Origin: CAZZKJ01 sp964654695
GTDB lineage: Bacteria > Krumholzibacteriota > Krumholzibacteriia > WVZY01
NCBI GenBank assembly: GCA_964654695.1
Contig: CAZZKJ010000022.1
Location: 1-38,719 of the forward strand
Length of the DNA: 38,719 bases
Direction of reading: 5' to 3'
Positions within the stretch are counted from its first letter, which is position 1. Every line of letters begins with the position of its first letter. The notes beneath the pieces are model-generated. The model was not told where the DNA came from, did no database searches, and worked only from the letters and a program-made list of their open reading frames with translations. Shown here in pieces: positions 15,695-22,476 of the stretch. The translations under genes and the position numbers were made by a program.

Positions 15695-16399
15695 ATGAGA
15701 TCCCATCTTTTTAAAACCGAAAATCTACTCATGGTTGCGGCGGTGCTTTTGGCGGGCACCGCCCCCAACCTTTTCGTAATAAGTCAGGCCGGTTATATGA
15801 AGTTCTCAACGCTCGGCAAAATTGCCCTGCTGCCTTCCGCGGCGGGGTTGATCGGCTTGATGGTTTTCACGCGCATTAAGTATCCGCGGCTAGGCAAAAA
15901 ACTCTTAGCGGGTACTTCCGCGGGAATTATCGCCACGCTCGGACTGGAACTGGTGCGAGAAATAGGATTTCACATGGGCGCGATGCCGGGCGACCTGCCC
16001 AAGCTCATGGGAGTGCAGCTCCTTGACCGGTTTATGTCGGGACCATCCCTGCTTTCGAACATAGCAGGGTGGGGATATCACTTCTGGAACGGAGCATCCT
16101 TCGGCATTATCCTCACCCTGCTTTTGGGCGGTACGCGCTGGTTTGCAGGAGTAATATACGGGCTGTTGATAGGCGTGGGATTCATGGCAAGCCCGGTCGT
16201 CACCGCGCTCGGTATCGGCAGGTTTGGAGTGCTTTTCGGTCCCGGATTTGCGATAACCGTTGTGCTGGCACACGCCGCGTTCGGACTTGTACTCGGTTTG
16301 CTGCTCGCCCGTTGGTCGCCGGAAAAAGGCATGATAGCCGAACTTTTCAGCGGTGGAGAATGCTGCGGGTGCAGTATCGACGGCAAAGCGGCTTGTTGA
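15695..16399 (+). CDS. six-helix membrane protein with a Cys-rich C-terminal tail
   Basis: A 234-residue integral membrane protein with about six hydrophobic segments (around residues 12-30, 40-58, 68-86, 130-147, 150-172 and 182-205). It ends in a hydrophilic tail, GGECCGCSIDGKAAC, that holds four cysteines and could bind a metal or take part in thiol chemistry. I do not recognise the family with certainty. The ATG at 15695 is three bases after the DUF302 stop, with GGGGAAG upstream inside that gene, so translation is probably coupled. Partner function with the secreted DUF302 protein is an inference. Confidence 0.8.
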   Translation: MRSHLFKTENLLMVAAVLLAGTAPNLFVISQAGYMKFSTLGKIALLPSAAGLIGLMVFTRIKYPRLGKKLLAGTSAGIIATLGLELVREIGFHMGAMPGDLPKLMGVQLLDRFMSGPSLLSNIAGWGYHFWNGASFGIILTLLLGGTRWFAGVIYGLLIGVGFMASPVVTALGIGRFGVLFGPGFAITVVLAHAAFGLVLGLLLARWSPEKGMIAELFSGGECCGCSIDGKAAC

Positions 16400-16410
16400 C
16401 CGGCGCCGGA

Positions 16411-18429
16411 CTACCGGTGCACAAAATCGGCCTTGGAACGAGGGCCGTTTTTAAGAAAATTCCTTACACCGATTTTCATGTCTTCGGTCTTGCAGACTTC
16501 GCCAAACAACCTGGCTTCCAATTTGAGCCCCTCCCTGAGGGGCTTTTTTGTCCCTTCTACCACCGCCCGGCAAATAATTGCATCAACGGCCCTGGACAAG
16601 TGCCCTATATCCACCTGAGGCAGGGCTTGCGGAGGAGCAAGCGGACCCTTCTCCATGCAGTGTGGTTTGGCCCGACCATCTGCTAAATCCCGGGCAAACC
16701 CGGCGGCGCACTCGATCAAGTCTCCATCCACCCCGCGGTCGACGAGGCCGATGTCCAGGGCTTCCCTGGCCGACAGAGGTCTGCCGGTTCGAAGAAGTTC
16801 CGCGGCCTTTTCTATGCCGACGAGACGCGGCAGCCTCTGGGTGGCGCCCGCACCGGGAATGATTCCCAAATTGGGCTCGGGTTGAGCAGCGAGAACCTTG
16901 AGATCCTTTAGCGCGATACGGGCATGACACCCCATTGCGATTTCATTTCCGCCGCCGAATGCTATTCCGTTTAGAGCGCAGACCACCGGTTTGGGGCAGT
17001 CTTCTATGGCATTGATGGCGGCCTGCGATTCGAGGCTGGTTTGTTCTCCCATTTCAGGGGATTCTATTTTTGCCAAAAAGCCCACATCAGCTCCGGAAAC
17101 AAATGCTTTTTTGCCGTAACCGGTGATTACAACCGCTTTAATATTATTATCGGCCGCCGCCTCTTCCATGAGTTCTTTCAACTGGGTGAAAGCCTCCTTG
17201 TTCATCGCGTTCATAACAGCCGGACGTCTTATGGTTAGAACGGCAACGCCATTTTTATCCTGCCGGACTATTACGGGGATACGCCAGGGTGTATTTTTTT
17301 CGGCCTGGCGTTTCAAAACCTCCGCAACCTTGAACCCATCGTGAACCTTGGCATACTCCTCAACCAGGGCCAGGGATTCCTTGATGCCGGTTTTGTTCAT
17401 CATTTTGAACGGTGCGCTCACGACCAGCGCGATTTCCACCGCCATTTCCAGATCGGATATATTGGTTATACCGCTGTCCAGAACTTCCGTTACCAGTCCG
17501 AAATAAGCCCCCGTCATTCTGCGAGCTATCTTGTCCGCCTTGTCCGGAGAGATTTCCATTTTTTCTCCTCTAGCGGGAACATCCCACGGCTTGCCGGTTT
17601 TCATTGCTTCCTGCATGAGCGCAGGCGATCTGAAATACGGCATGATCTTGTCGTGCATCACCGCCAGGCCGTGATGGGTTATGGGATTGCCTCCGGTAAG
17701 GTTCATGGCCGTGAAAGGTCCGACCCCCAACCGCAGGGTTTTACGCGCCACCCAATCGACCTCTTTTGTCGTTCCCAGCCCTTCTTCGACACACAGAGCG
17801 GCGGCCTGGAAGAGTCCCTCAAAAATGGGATCGATGGCATAACCGTATCGGCTCTTAACCTCTATGGGCACCTTTCCCATCCATTGATATAGATCCATTA
17901 CCCACTCGATGAGCGCCGCCTCGGTAGCGGCTCCGGGCACTATTTCAACCATGGGATTTCTTTCGGCTGGAAAGAAATAATGGATCACCATCGCACGATT
18001 CTTGAAAGGAAGGTTCCCGAAAATCGATTCGGGTTCCATATGGGATGAATTAGACGCAAACGCGGCATCCTTGGCGCATATACTCTCGATCTGAGAGAAA
18101 ATTTTTTCCTTCAGATCGCGGTTCTCGGTCGCGGCCTCGACCACAAAAGATGCGCCGCGGAGGGCTTCATAATCGGAAGTGAAGGTCAGGTTGGCCTTCA
18201 TTTTTTCGCCGACTTCGGGTTTGAAGGCACCGGTCTCGATGCCTTTATCGATTTTCTTATAAACTTTCGTTTCGCCTTTTTTAAGAGCTTCTTCGGATAT
18301 GTCTACGACAACCACCGGAACTTCATAACGAGTGAAAACTTTGCTGAAATAGAGGGCTATATCAGGTCCGATCTGGCCCGATCCGATTATTCCGATTTTT
18401 TGGATATTATGATTTTTAAAAGTGAACAT
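16411..18429 (-). CDS. 3-hydroxyacyl-CoA dehydrogenase / enoyl-CoA hydratase fusion
   Basis: A 672-residue bifunctional beta-oxidation enzyme. The N-terminal half is the NAD-binding and C-terminal 3-hydroxyacyl-CoA dehydrogenase domains (GIIGSGQIGPDIALYFSK, NSSHMEPESIF with the catalytic His expected in VIHYFFPAER). The second half, from about residue 385, is a crotonase (NGIAFGGGNEIAMGCHARIA and AAQPEPNLGIIPGAGATQRL) and keeps both catalytic Glu residues. The order dehydrogenase then hydratase is the reverse of FadB/FadJ and matches the crotonyl-CoA hydratase/3-hydroxybutyryl-CoA dehydrogenase of Metallosphaera-type archaea. The ATG at 18429 follows GGGAGG by 6 bases; an ATG ten codons upstream lacks such a site. 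It would supply hydration and oxidation after an acyl-CoA dehydrogenase, or work in reverse. Confidence 0.93.
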   Translation of the reverse strand: MFTFKNHNIQKIGIIGSGQIGPDIALYFSKVFTRYEVPVVVVDISEEALKKGETKVYKKIDKGIETGAFKPEVGEKMKANLTFTSDYEALRGASFVVEAATENRDLKEKIFSQIESICAKDAAFASNSSHMEPESIFGNLPFKNRAMVIHYFFPAERNPMVEIVPGAATEAALIEWVMDLYQWMGKVPIEVKSRYGYAIDPIFEGLFQAAALCVEEGLGTTKEVDWVARKTLRLGVGPFTAMNLTGGNPITHHGLAVMHDKIMPYFRSPALMQEAMKTGKPWDVPARGEKMEISPDKADKIARRMTGAYFGLVTEVLDSGITNISDLEMAVEIALVVSAPFKMMNKTGIKESLALVEEYAKVHDGFKVAEVLKRQAEKNTPWRIPVIVRQDKNGVAVLTIRRPAVMNAMNKEAFTQLKELMEEAAADNNIKAVVITGYGKKAFVSGADVGFLAKIESPEMGEQTSLESQAAINAIEDCPKPVVCALNGIAFGGGNEIAMGCHARIALKDLKVLAAQPEPNLGIIPGAGATQRLPRLVGIEKAAELLRTGRPLSAREALDIGLVDRGVDGDLIECAAGFARDLADGRAKPHCMEKGPLAPPQALPQVDIGHLSRAVDAIICRAVVEGTKKPLREGLKLEARLFGEVCKTEDMKIGVRNFLKNGPRSKADFVHR
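16526..16549 (+). terminator. Rho-independent terminator for the DUF302 operon, antisense inside the convergent gene
   Basis: AGCCCCTC (16526-16533), loop CCT and GAGGGGCT (16537-16544) form a perfect 8-pair stem, followed by a run of T to 16549. It is oriented to stop plus-strand transcripts from the operon ending at 16399. It lies wholly inside the 3' coding part of the convergent hydroxyacyl-CoA dehydrogenase fusion, so its sequence serves two purposes. Confidence 0.75.
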
Positions 18430-18545
18430 TTCTGCCTCCCTGCCCGGCCAGCTGCCCATTCAACCGGCCGTGTTCAGGCTATTCTATAAATAGCTATTTT
18501 ACAAGTAATTTATAGTTCCCCTTGGACGCGTCTTTATTATACATC

Positions 18546-18574
18546 TTGTTTGAGAACTTTTTCTTGAATATATT
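18546..18574 (+). promoter_or_regulatory. putative promoter of the rhodanese/MauE operon
   Basis: TTGTTT (18546-18551), a 17-base spacer and TATATT (18569-18574) lie about 73 bases before the ATG at 18647, in an AT-rich divergent region. A TATAAT on the opposite strand (18541-18536) may serve the divergent beta-oxidation gene but has no clear -35 partner. Consensus match only. Confidence 0.4.
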
Positions 18575-18646
18575 GTTAAAATATTCGTTGGGAGTTTGCG
18601 CGGTCACGTTCAGAAAAAATATTATTTTCCCCGAAAAGAGGAAAAA

Positions 18647-19180
18647 ATGCGTCTTTTTATCAGAGATCTTTTTGGCGGCCTGCTTATCATGGCGGGAGCG
18701 CTTGGTATAGGAATCTTTCATAACTCCGTAAGAGGCGAGAAACTGCAACTCCTTCCCAACGCACTCCCCGCTAAAATCATAAAAACCCAGAGCGCCGACC
18801 CCGCGGATCACTCGGACACATCATCCATAACCGATGGCGAAACGATGACGGCGGAGAAAGCCAAAAGCCTCCTGGACGGCGGCGCTGTCGTCTTCATAGA
18901 TTCGCGCAGCGAAAAGGCATTCAACGATGGGCATATATCCGGCGCCATCAATATACCATATGATAAGTTCCTTGATTATTACGACAATCTCTCATCCACG
19001 GTGTCTACGGACCAGACAATCATTTGCTACTGTTGGGGTCCGGATTGTGACTTCAGCGATAACCTGGCATCCGAACTGGCGATGATGGGATATGAAAGAG
19101 TGACGGTGTTCAAAGGCGGATGGGAACAGTGGATTGAGAAAGGATATCCCGTAGAGACTTCGGACTTAAACGAAAAATAG
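18647..19180 (+). CDS. membrane-anchored rhodanese-domain protein
   Basis: A 177-residue protein with one N-terminal membrane anchor or signal (FGGLLIMAGALGIGIFHNSV) and a single rhodanese domain (about residues 65-170): VVFIDSRSEKAFNDGHISGA, the active-site loop ICYCWGPDCDFSDNLA and VTVFKGGWEQWIEKGYPV. Rhodaneses carry persulfide sulfur on the loop Cys; here a second Cys lies five residues on. The anchor places it on the periplasmic face. The ATG at 18647 is set by AAGAGGAA just upstream. It precedes a MauE/DoxX-like protein by 14 bases, a pairing that suggests thiol or sulfur redox work at the membrane. Confidence 0.88.
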   Translation: MRLFIRDLFGGLLIMAGALGIGIFHNSVRGEKLQLLPNALPAKIIKTQSADPADHSDTSSITDGETMTAEKAKSLLDGGAVVFIDSRSEKAFNDGHISGAINIPYDKFLDYYDNLSSTVSTDQTIICYCWGPDCDFSDNLASELAMMGYERVTVFKGGWEQWIEKGYPVETSDLNEK

Positions 19181-19194
19181 ACCGGCAAAAGATT

Positions 19195-19665
19195 ATGCGC
19201 GCCATTCCATCACTGCTCAAAAACAGCGTTTTTCTATTGATTCTCCGATCTGCCATCGGAGGCATATTCATCTATGCATCTATCGATAAGATTCTTCATC
19301 CGGATCATTTCGCCGTCGCCGTTCGCGAATATAAGATAATACCGATCGAGCTTTCCAATCTCTTTGCGTTGATGCTGGCATGGAGCGAGATGGCGGCAGG
19401 AGTGATGCTCATGTTAGGGCTCTTCACAAGAAAAGCCGCCGGCACAATCTTCTTATTACTGTCCATGTTCATATTTGCAATATCGTTCTCTCTCGTACGC
19501 GGAATGGTTATAGACTGCGGGTGTTTCAGAGCGGGTGAAGACGGTCATCCCGTAGACATCGGCCTGCTTTTGCGCGATATCCTGCTGCTTGCCGGCACCG
19601 CCACGGTCATCCTCTATGACCAGGGGCGTCTCAGTTTGTTAAAAAGCAAAAACCGCCTCAAATGA
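19195..19665 (+). CDS. MauE/DoxX-family membrane protein
   Basis: A 156-residue protein with four membrane helices (about residues 10-28, 50-75, 78-102 and 123-142). It carries the DCGCF motif in VIDCGCFRAGEDGHPVDIG, typical of the MauE branch, and the early RSAIGGIFIYASIDKILHP segment of DoxX-like proteins. MauE is needed to form disulfide-rich methylamine dehydrogenase, and relatives pair with thioredoxin-like or rhodanese proteins. Here the partner is the rhodanese just upstream, so electron or sulfur transfer across the membrane is likely. The ATG at 19195 has no strong ribosome site and may be translationally coupled. The stop codon runs into the ACCCGCGC arm of a repeat. Confidence 0.88.
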   Translation: MRAIPSLLKNSVFLLILRSAIGGIFIYASIDKILHPDHFAVAVREYKIIPIELSNLFALMLAWSEMAAGVMLMLGLFTRKAAGTIFLLLSMFIFAISFSLVRGMVIDCGCFRAGEDGHPVDIGLLLRDILLLAGTATVILYDQGRLSLLKSKNRLK

Positions 19666-19707
19666 CCCGCGCGGTACTCTGCCCGAATAAGCGCGGGTGG
19701 CATCGAT
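19665..19707. repeat. foldback repeat copy B, short form between convergent genes
   Basis: ACCCGCGC (19665-19672) pairs with GCGCGGGT (19691-19698) across an 18-base loop, followed by GG and CATCGAT (19701-19707) exactly as in copy A. GGTACT after the left arm resembles GGCACT of the other copies. The outer ATCGATG arm is missing. It lies between the MauE and zinc-ribbon genes and may also act as a terminator hairpin, although no T-run follows on either side. Confidence 0.6.
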
Positions 19708-19734
19708 ATCGCATCAATGCACTCCGGTTACTTG

Positions 19735-20082
19735 CTAATTCGGAGGGGCGACCTTAGAGGCTTTTCCCGAGCCCTTTTCCTCATCGATCAGTATTAGAAT
19801 CTTGCCGCAGCTTTCGCAAAGCCTGACATCCCCCAGGTTCGGGCGGCAGTGTACATGCGTCTTCGGGTAGATCATGCCGCATCCCCAGCACGTCCTGTCC
19901 CTGAACTCCCCAAAGGGAATCTTCAACCTTCGGTAATGTTTCAGAACCCAAGGATCTATCATCCCGCTGACCGCCTCGATGCGTTTCTGAGTTTTTGCTT
20001 TTTCTTGACCCTTTTTCCGTTTTATAGACCGCTCCAAATCATAGAGTTCCAAGAGCAAATCCAACTGTCCCTGGCTTCCCAT
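19735..20082 (-). CDS. small C4 zinc-ribbon protein with helical N-terminus
   Basis: A 115-residue protein. The first half is charged and helical (LDLLLELYDLERSIKRKKGQ), probably coiled-coil. The second half has CWGCGMIYPKTHVHC and LCESCGKILIL, giving two CxxC pairs that should bind one zinc, as in the C4-type zinc-ribbon (DUF164-like) proteins but shorter. The ATG at 20082 is chosen because AGGAGG lies 6 bases upstream. It starts 21 bases after the HTH/EIIA regulator stop, so the two are probably one transcript. Nucleic acid or protein binding is inferred; no specific role is known. Confidence 0.75.
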   Translation of the reverse strand: MGSQGQLDLLLELYDLERSIKRKKGQEKAKTQKRIEAVSGMIDPWVLKHYRRLKIPFGEFRDRTCWGCGMIYPKTHVHCRPNLGDVRLCESCGKILILIDEEKGSGKASKVAPPN

Positions 20083-20103
20083 GATCAACCTCCTGAACTG
20101 GTT

Positions 20104-20988
20104 TTAATCACTGCCTATTCTCTGGTCCCATCGAATTATGATTTTGTAGAGTTCCCTGTGGGTGCGGGCTTTGTTGAACGATTTGATAAACGCGGCATTC
20201 GAGCACAACCTTGCTATCCTCGCCAGGTTTGAAATATGCTCGCCCGGTGAGTCCTCGTCGCCGATAAGAAAAAACACGGTTTTTACCTTATCTCCGCTCG
20301 CTCCGTCGTAATTGATCGGTCTTTTGAGCTGAAACGCTCCAACGATCGGACTTTCGACATCTTTGAAAAAGGCATGCGGAATCGCGATCCCTCCGCCGAC
20401 GTCGGTCGGCGCCTGCCGCTCCCTCTTCTCCAGGACTTCAAGCAGTTCATCGGGACTCAATGATTTTATTCTCTTGGAAACAAGCTTCACGAATCGCCGC
20501 AGAAGCCTGTCCTTGTTCTGCACGCTTACGCCGCTCAACACCAAAGAAGGATCGAGATGCTCCTCAAGCGTTTCTCCAGCGCTCTTAACCGGTTTCTTCT
20601 TTTTGCCTTTGGCGGACACTTTCGCCCTCCTGACCGGACGTTTGCCGGTCCGATTTCTCACGGCTTCCCTGAGGTCCGCAAAATCCTCCGCCCCCATACC
20701 CGTGTTCATAGCGGTAATCATGAATTCGGCTGCTTCGGGCATTTCCCTCAAGAATTCCACCAGATTCGGATGAATCCTGTGGGCCGCGCCCAGCAGGTAA
20801 CCTTCCGAAACTCCAAGCATTTTAGCAACTTGCACTATTCTGGCCTTGGGAATCTTATGCTGCCGGCCGGCTTCTATCTGGCTTAAAAAAGCAGGGGATA
20901 CCCCCAGTTTTCTGGCCATTTCTCTCAAGCTGATTCCCTTTGCCTGCCTTAGAAGCCTGATGGTCGGTCCAAAAGCTATTCCTTGCAT
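20104..20988 (-). CDS. XRE-type HTH regulator fused to a PTS EIIA (PtsN-like) domain
   Basis: A 294-residue fusion. Residues about 7-62 are a Cro/C1-type helix-turn-helix (IRLLRQAKGISLREMARKLG and SPAFLSQIEAGRQHKIP). A Lys/Arg-rich linker lies near 113-137, and residues about 145-294 form an EIIA-Ntr/fructose-type domain with VGGGIAIPHAFFKDVESPIV. His205 is in the position that EIIA proteins phosphorylate. The natural reading is a DNA-binding regulator whose activity follows PTS phosphorylation or ligand state. No other PTS gene is in the window. A perfect TTGACA promoter precedes it, with a palindromic GTATAC near the -10. The ATG at 20988 has GGAAGGAG upstream. Confidence 0.88.
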   Translation of the reverse strand: MQGIAFGPTIRLLRQAKGISLREMARKLGVSPAFLSQIEAGRQHKIPKARIVQVAKMLGVSEGYLLGAAHRIHPNLVEFLREMPEAAEFMITAMNTGMGAEDFADLREAVRNRTGKRPVRRAKVSAKGKKKKPVKSAGETLEEHLDPSLVLSGVSVQNKDRLLRRFVKLVSKRIKSLSPDELLEVLEKRERQAPTDVGGGIAIPHAFFKDVESPIVGAFQLKRPINYDGASGDKVKTVFFLIGDEDSPGEHISNLARIARLCSNAAFIKSFNKARTHRELYKIIIRWDQRIGSD

Positions 20989-21030
20989 ATGCGCTCCTTC
21001 CGGGATCGGATTATGTTTAAAAGTAATTGT

Positions 21031-21059
21031 ATACTAAACGATGAACATCAGTGTGTCAA
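21031..21059 (-). promoter_or_regulatory. sigma70-type promoter of the HTH/EIIA regulator, possible autoregulatory site
   Basis: On the minus strand a perfect TTGACA (21059-21054), a 17-base spacer and TAGTAT (21036-21031) precede the regulator's ATG by about 43 bases. The -10 overlaps the palindrome GTATAC, a candidate operator for the HTH protein itself. The -35 lies at the very end of the upstream radical SAM gene. Confidence 0.6.
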
Positions 21060-22336
21060 GAAGAAAGTTTGTGAAAGGATTCTTTAGACGGGTTGAAGTA
21101 TCCGAAAATCATATTTGGATATTTGGAGTGCAGTTTGTCTTTGAATATTTTCATACCCATGCCTCTATGCAGAAGCCCCGGGGGAAGGCAGTTAAGATAT
21201 ACTTCCGGATCTATATTCAAATTTCTCATTTGTATCATATCTACGCCATTTTCTCCGGCAACGTCTGAAAAGGCTTCGATTTCCTTGGAAGTATCAGTGA
21301 TGCCCGGAAAAACCAGCAGATTTATCGATACGAATACTTCCCCGCGTTTGGATGTATTTATCGTACGAACGACATCTTCAAAAGAATACCCGGCCGGCCG
21401 GTAATAAGCATTGTAAACGTCCTTCCTGACGCTGTTCATGCTTACGCGTATGCTGTCAAGGCCGGCATCTATCAACTTGCCTGCAACCTCCGGCAGGCTG
21501 CCGTTGGTGTTCAGGTTTATCGTGCCCTTATCCGTACTTTTTCTTACAAGCCGAATGCTTTTTTCTAGCAGGTCTCCCTGCAAAAGAGGCTCTCCCTCAC
21601 ATCCCTGGCCGAAGCTCACAACACCTTTTTCCACTCGGGCTATATGCATGAGGGCGACCTCCGCAACCTCTTCGGGCAACGGCGGCCGCGACAGGCGGTC
21701 GTGGGAAGCCTTGAAAGAGCCGTCCGTCTGCAGCGACAGACATCCGCGGCATCTCGAGTTGCATGCCGTGCTGACAGGCAGCGGCGCTTCCCACCTGCCG
21801 AGAAAAAAGTTCTGGGCTGCTCTGCAGCAGTACTCAAGGGCACATTTCTCAAGCTGCTCCGCAAGCCGGTTTCCCTTCAATTCTTTCAGTGTTTTCCCGA
21901 TCTCGCGCGCAACAGCCTTCTCATCGAAACGCCAGGGATCCTGGCGCGGATCATCGTCGACCCTGAATCCAGCCGCGTAAAACCGGCCGCGGCAAAAACC
22001 CAGCGCGCTGTATGCGTAGAGAGGCAAAACCTCTGCGCCGTCAACACTTTCATATGCCGGTCTGAATGTCTGGGTGTATGCGGGGGCCATGAAAACCGAA
22101 GCCGCAAAGACTTTTTTCCCGTCATATTCGTTAAATCCGACGGGCGCCCCGCTCGCTGGATCGATTCCAACCGGGATTCTACCCGGCAGCATCATTATAT
22201 CGCTGCCGCGGGGAACTTCTATGACATCATTGATTCCCAACAGTTCCGGCTCGGGACCGTCAAAGCCGGCGAGCAGCAGGCCGGGATGGTCATATATTCG
22301 CCCGCGGGAATCGCAAAAAACCATGTTGATTTTCAT
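21056..22336 (-). CDS. radical SAM enzyme of unknown substrate
   Basis: A 426-residue protein. The cluster motif CxxxCxxC is in TACNSRCRGCLS (Cys192, Cys196, Cys199), followed by SFGQGCEGEPLL (G-E motif for SAM) and LDSIRVSMNSVRKDVYNAYY, typical of the MoaA/PqqE-like barrel. About 185 residues precede the barrel, which is longer than usual, and contain CALEYCCRAAQNFF just before it. No SPASM-type Cys cluster is visible at the C-terminus. The substrate is unknown. The ATG at 22336 has only a weak GAGAG site. It lies between the M20/PqqD/OPT operon (same strand, upstream) and the HTH/EIIA regulator, so peptide modification with the nearby PqqD is possible but unproven. Confidence 0.85.
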   Translation of the reverse strand: MKINMVFCDSRGRIYDHPGLLLAGFDGPEPELLGINDVIEVPRGSDIMMLPGRIPVGIDPASGAPVGFNEYDGKKVFAASVFMAPAYTQTFRPAYESVDGAEVLPLYAYSALGFCRGRFYAAGFRVDDDPRQDPWRFDEKAVAREIGKTLKELKGNRLAEQLEKCALEYCCRAAQNFFLGRWEAPLPVSTACNSRCRGCLSLQTDGSFKASHDRLSRPPLPEEVAEVALMHIARVEKGVVSFGQGCEGEPLLQGDLLEKSIRLVRKSTDKGTINLNTNGSLPEVAGKLIDAGLDSIRVSMNSVRKDVYNAYYRPAGYSFEDVVRTINTSKRGEVFVSINLLVFPGITDTSKEIEAFSDVAGENGVDMIQMRNLNIDPEVYLNCLPPGLLHRGMGMKIFKDKLHSKYPNMIFGYFNPSKESFHKLSS

Positions 22337-22409
22337 TCTCTCAATTTAACCTTTCGCGGGGAATTATCAAAAGGACTTTCGGCGGGCGTATAGAGCAGGT
22401 CAACAAGAA

Positions 22410-22432
22410 GGACCTTCTCTCGCAAGAGGTCC
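22410..22432 (-). terminator. hairpin after the M20 peptidase gene, weak terminator
   Basis: GGACCT (22410-22415) and AGGTCC (22427-22432) form a stem, extended inside by CT/AG with one bulged base. It lies 45-67 bases after the M20 stop on the minus strand. The following minus-strand bases (TTCTTGTTG) are T-rich but not a clean run, so termination may be partial and the radical SAM gene may receive read-through. Confidence 0.4.
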
Positions 22433-22476
22433 CCTATTCATTTTCATTTCTTCACTCGTGATTTTTATAAACCAAC

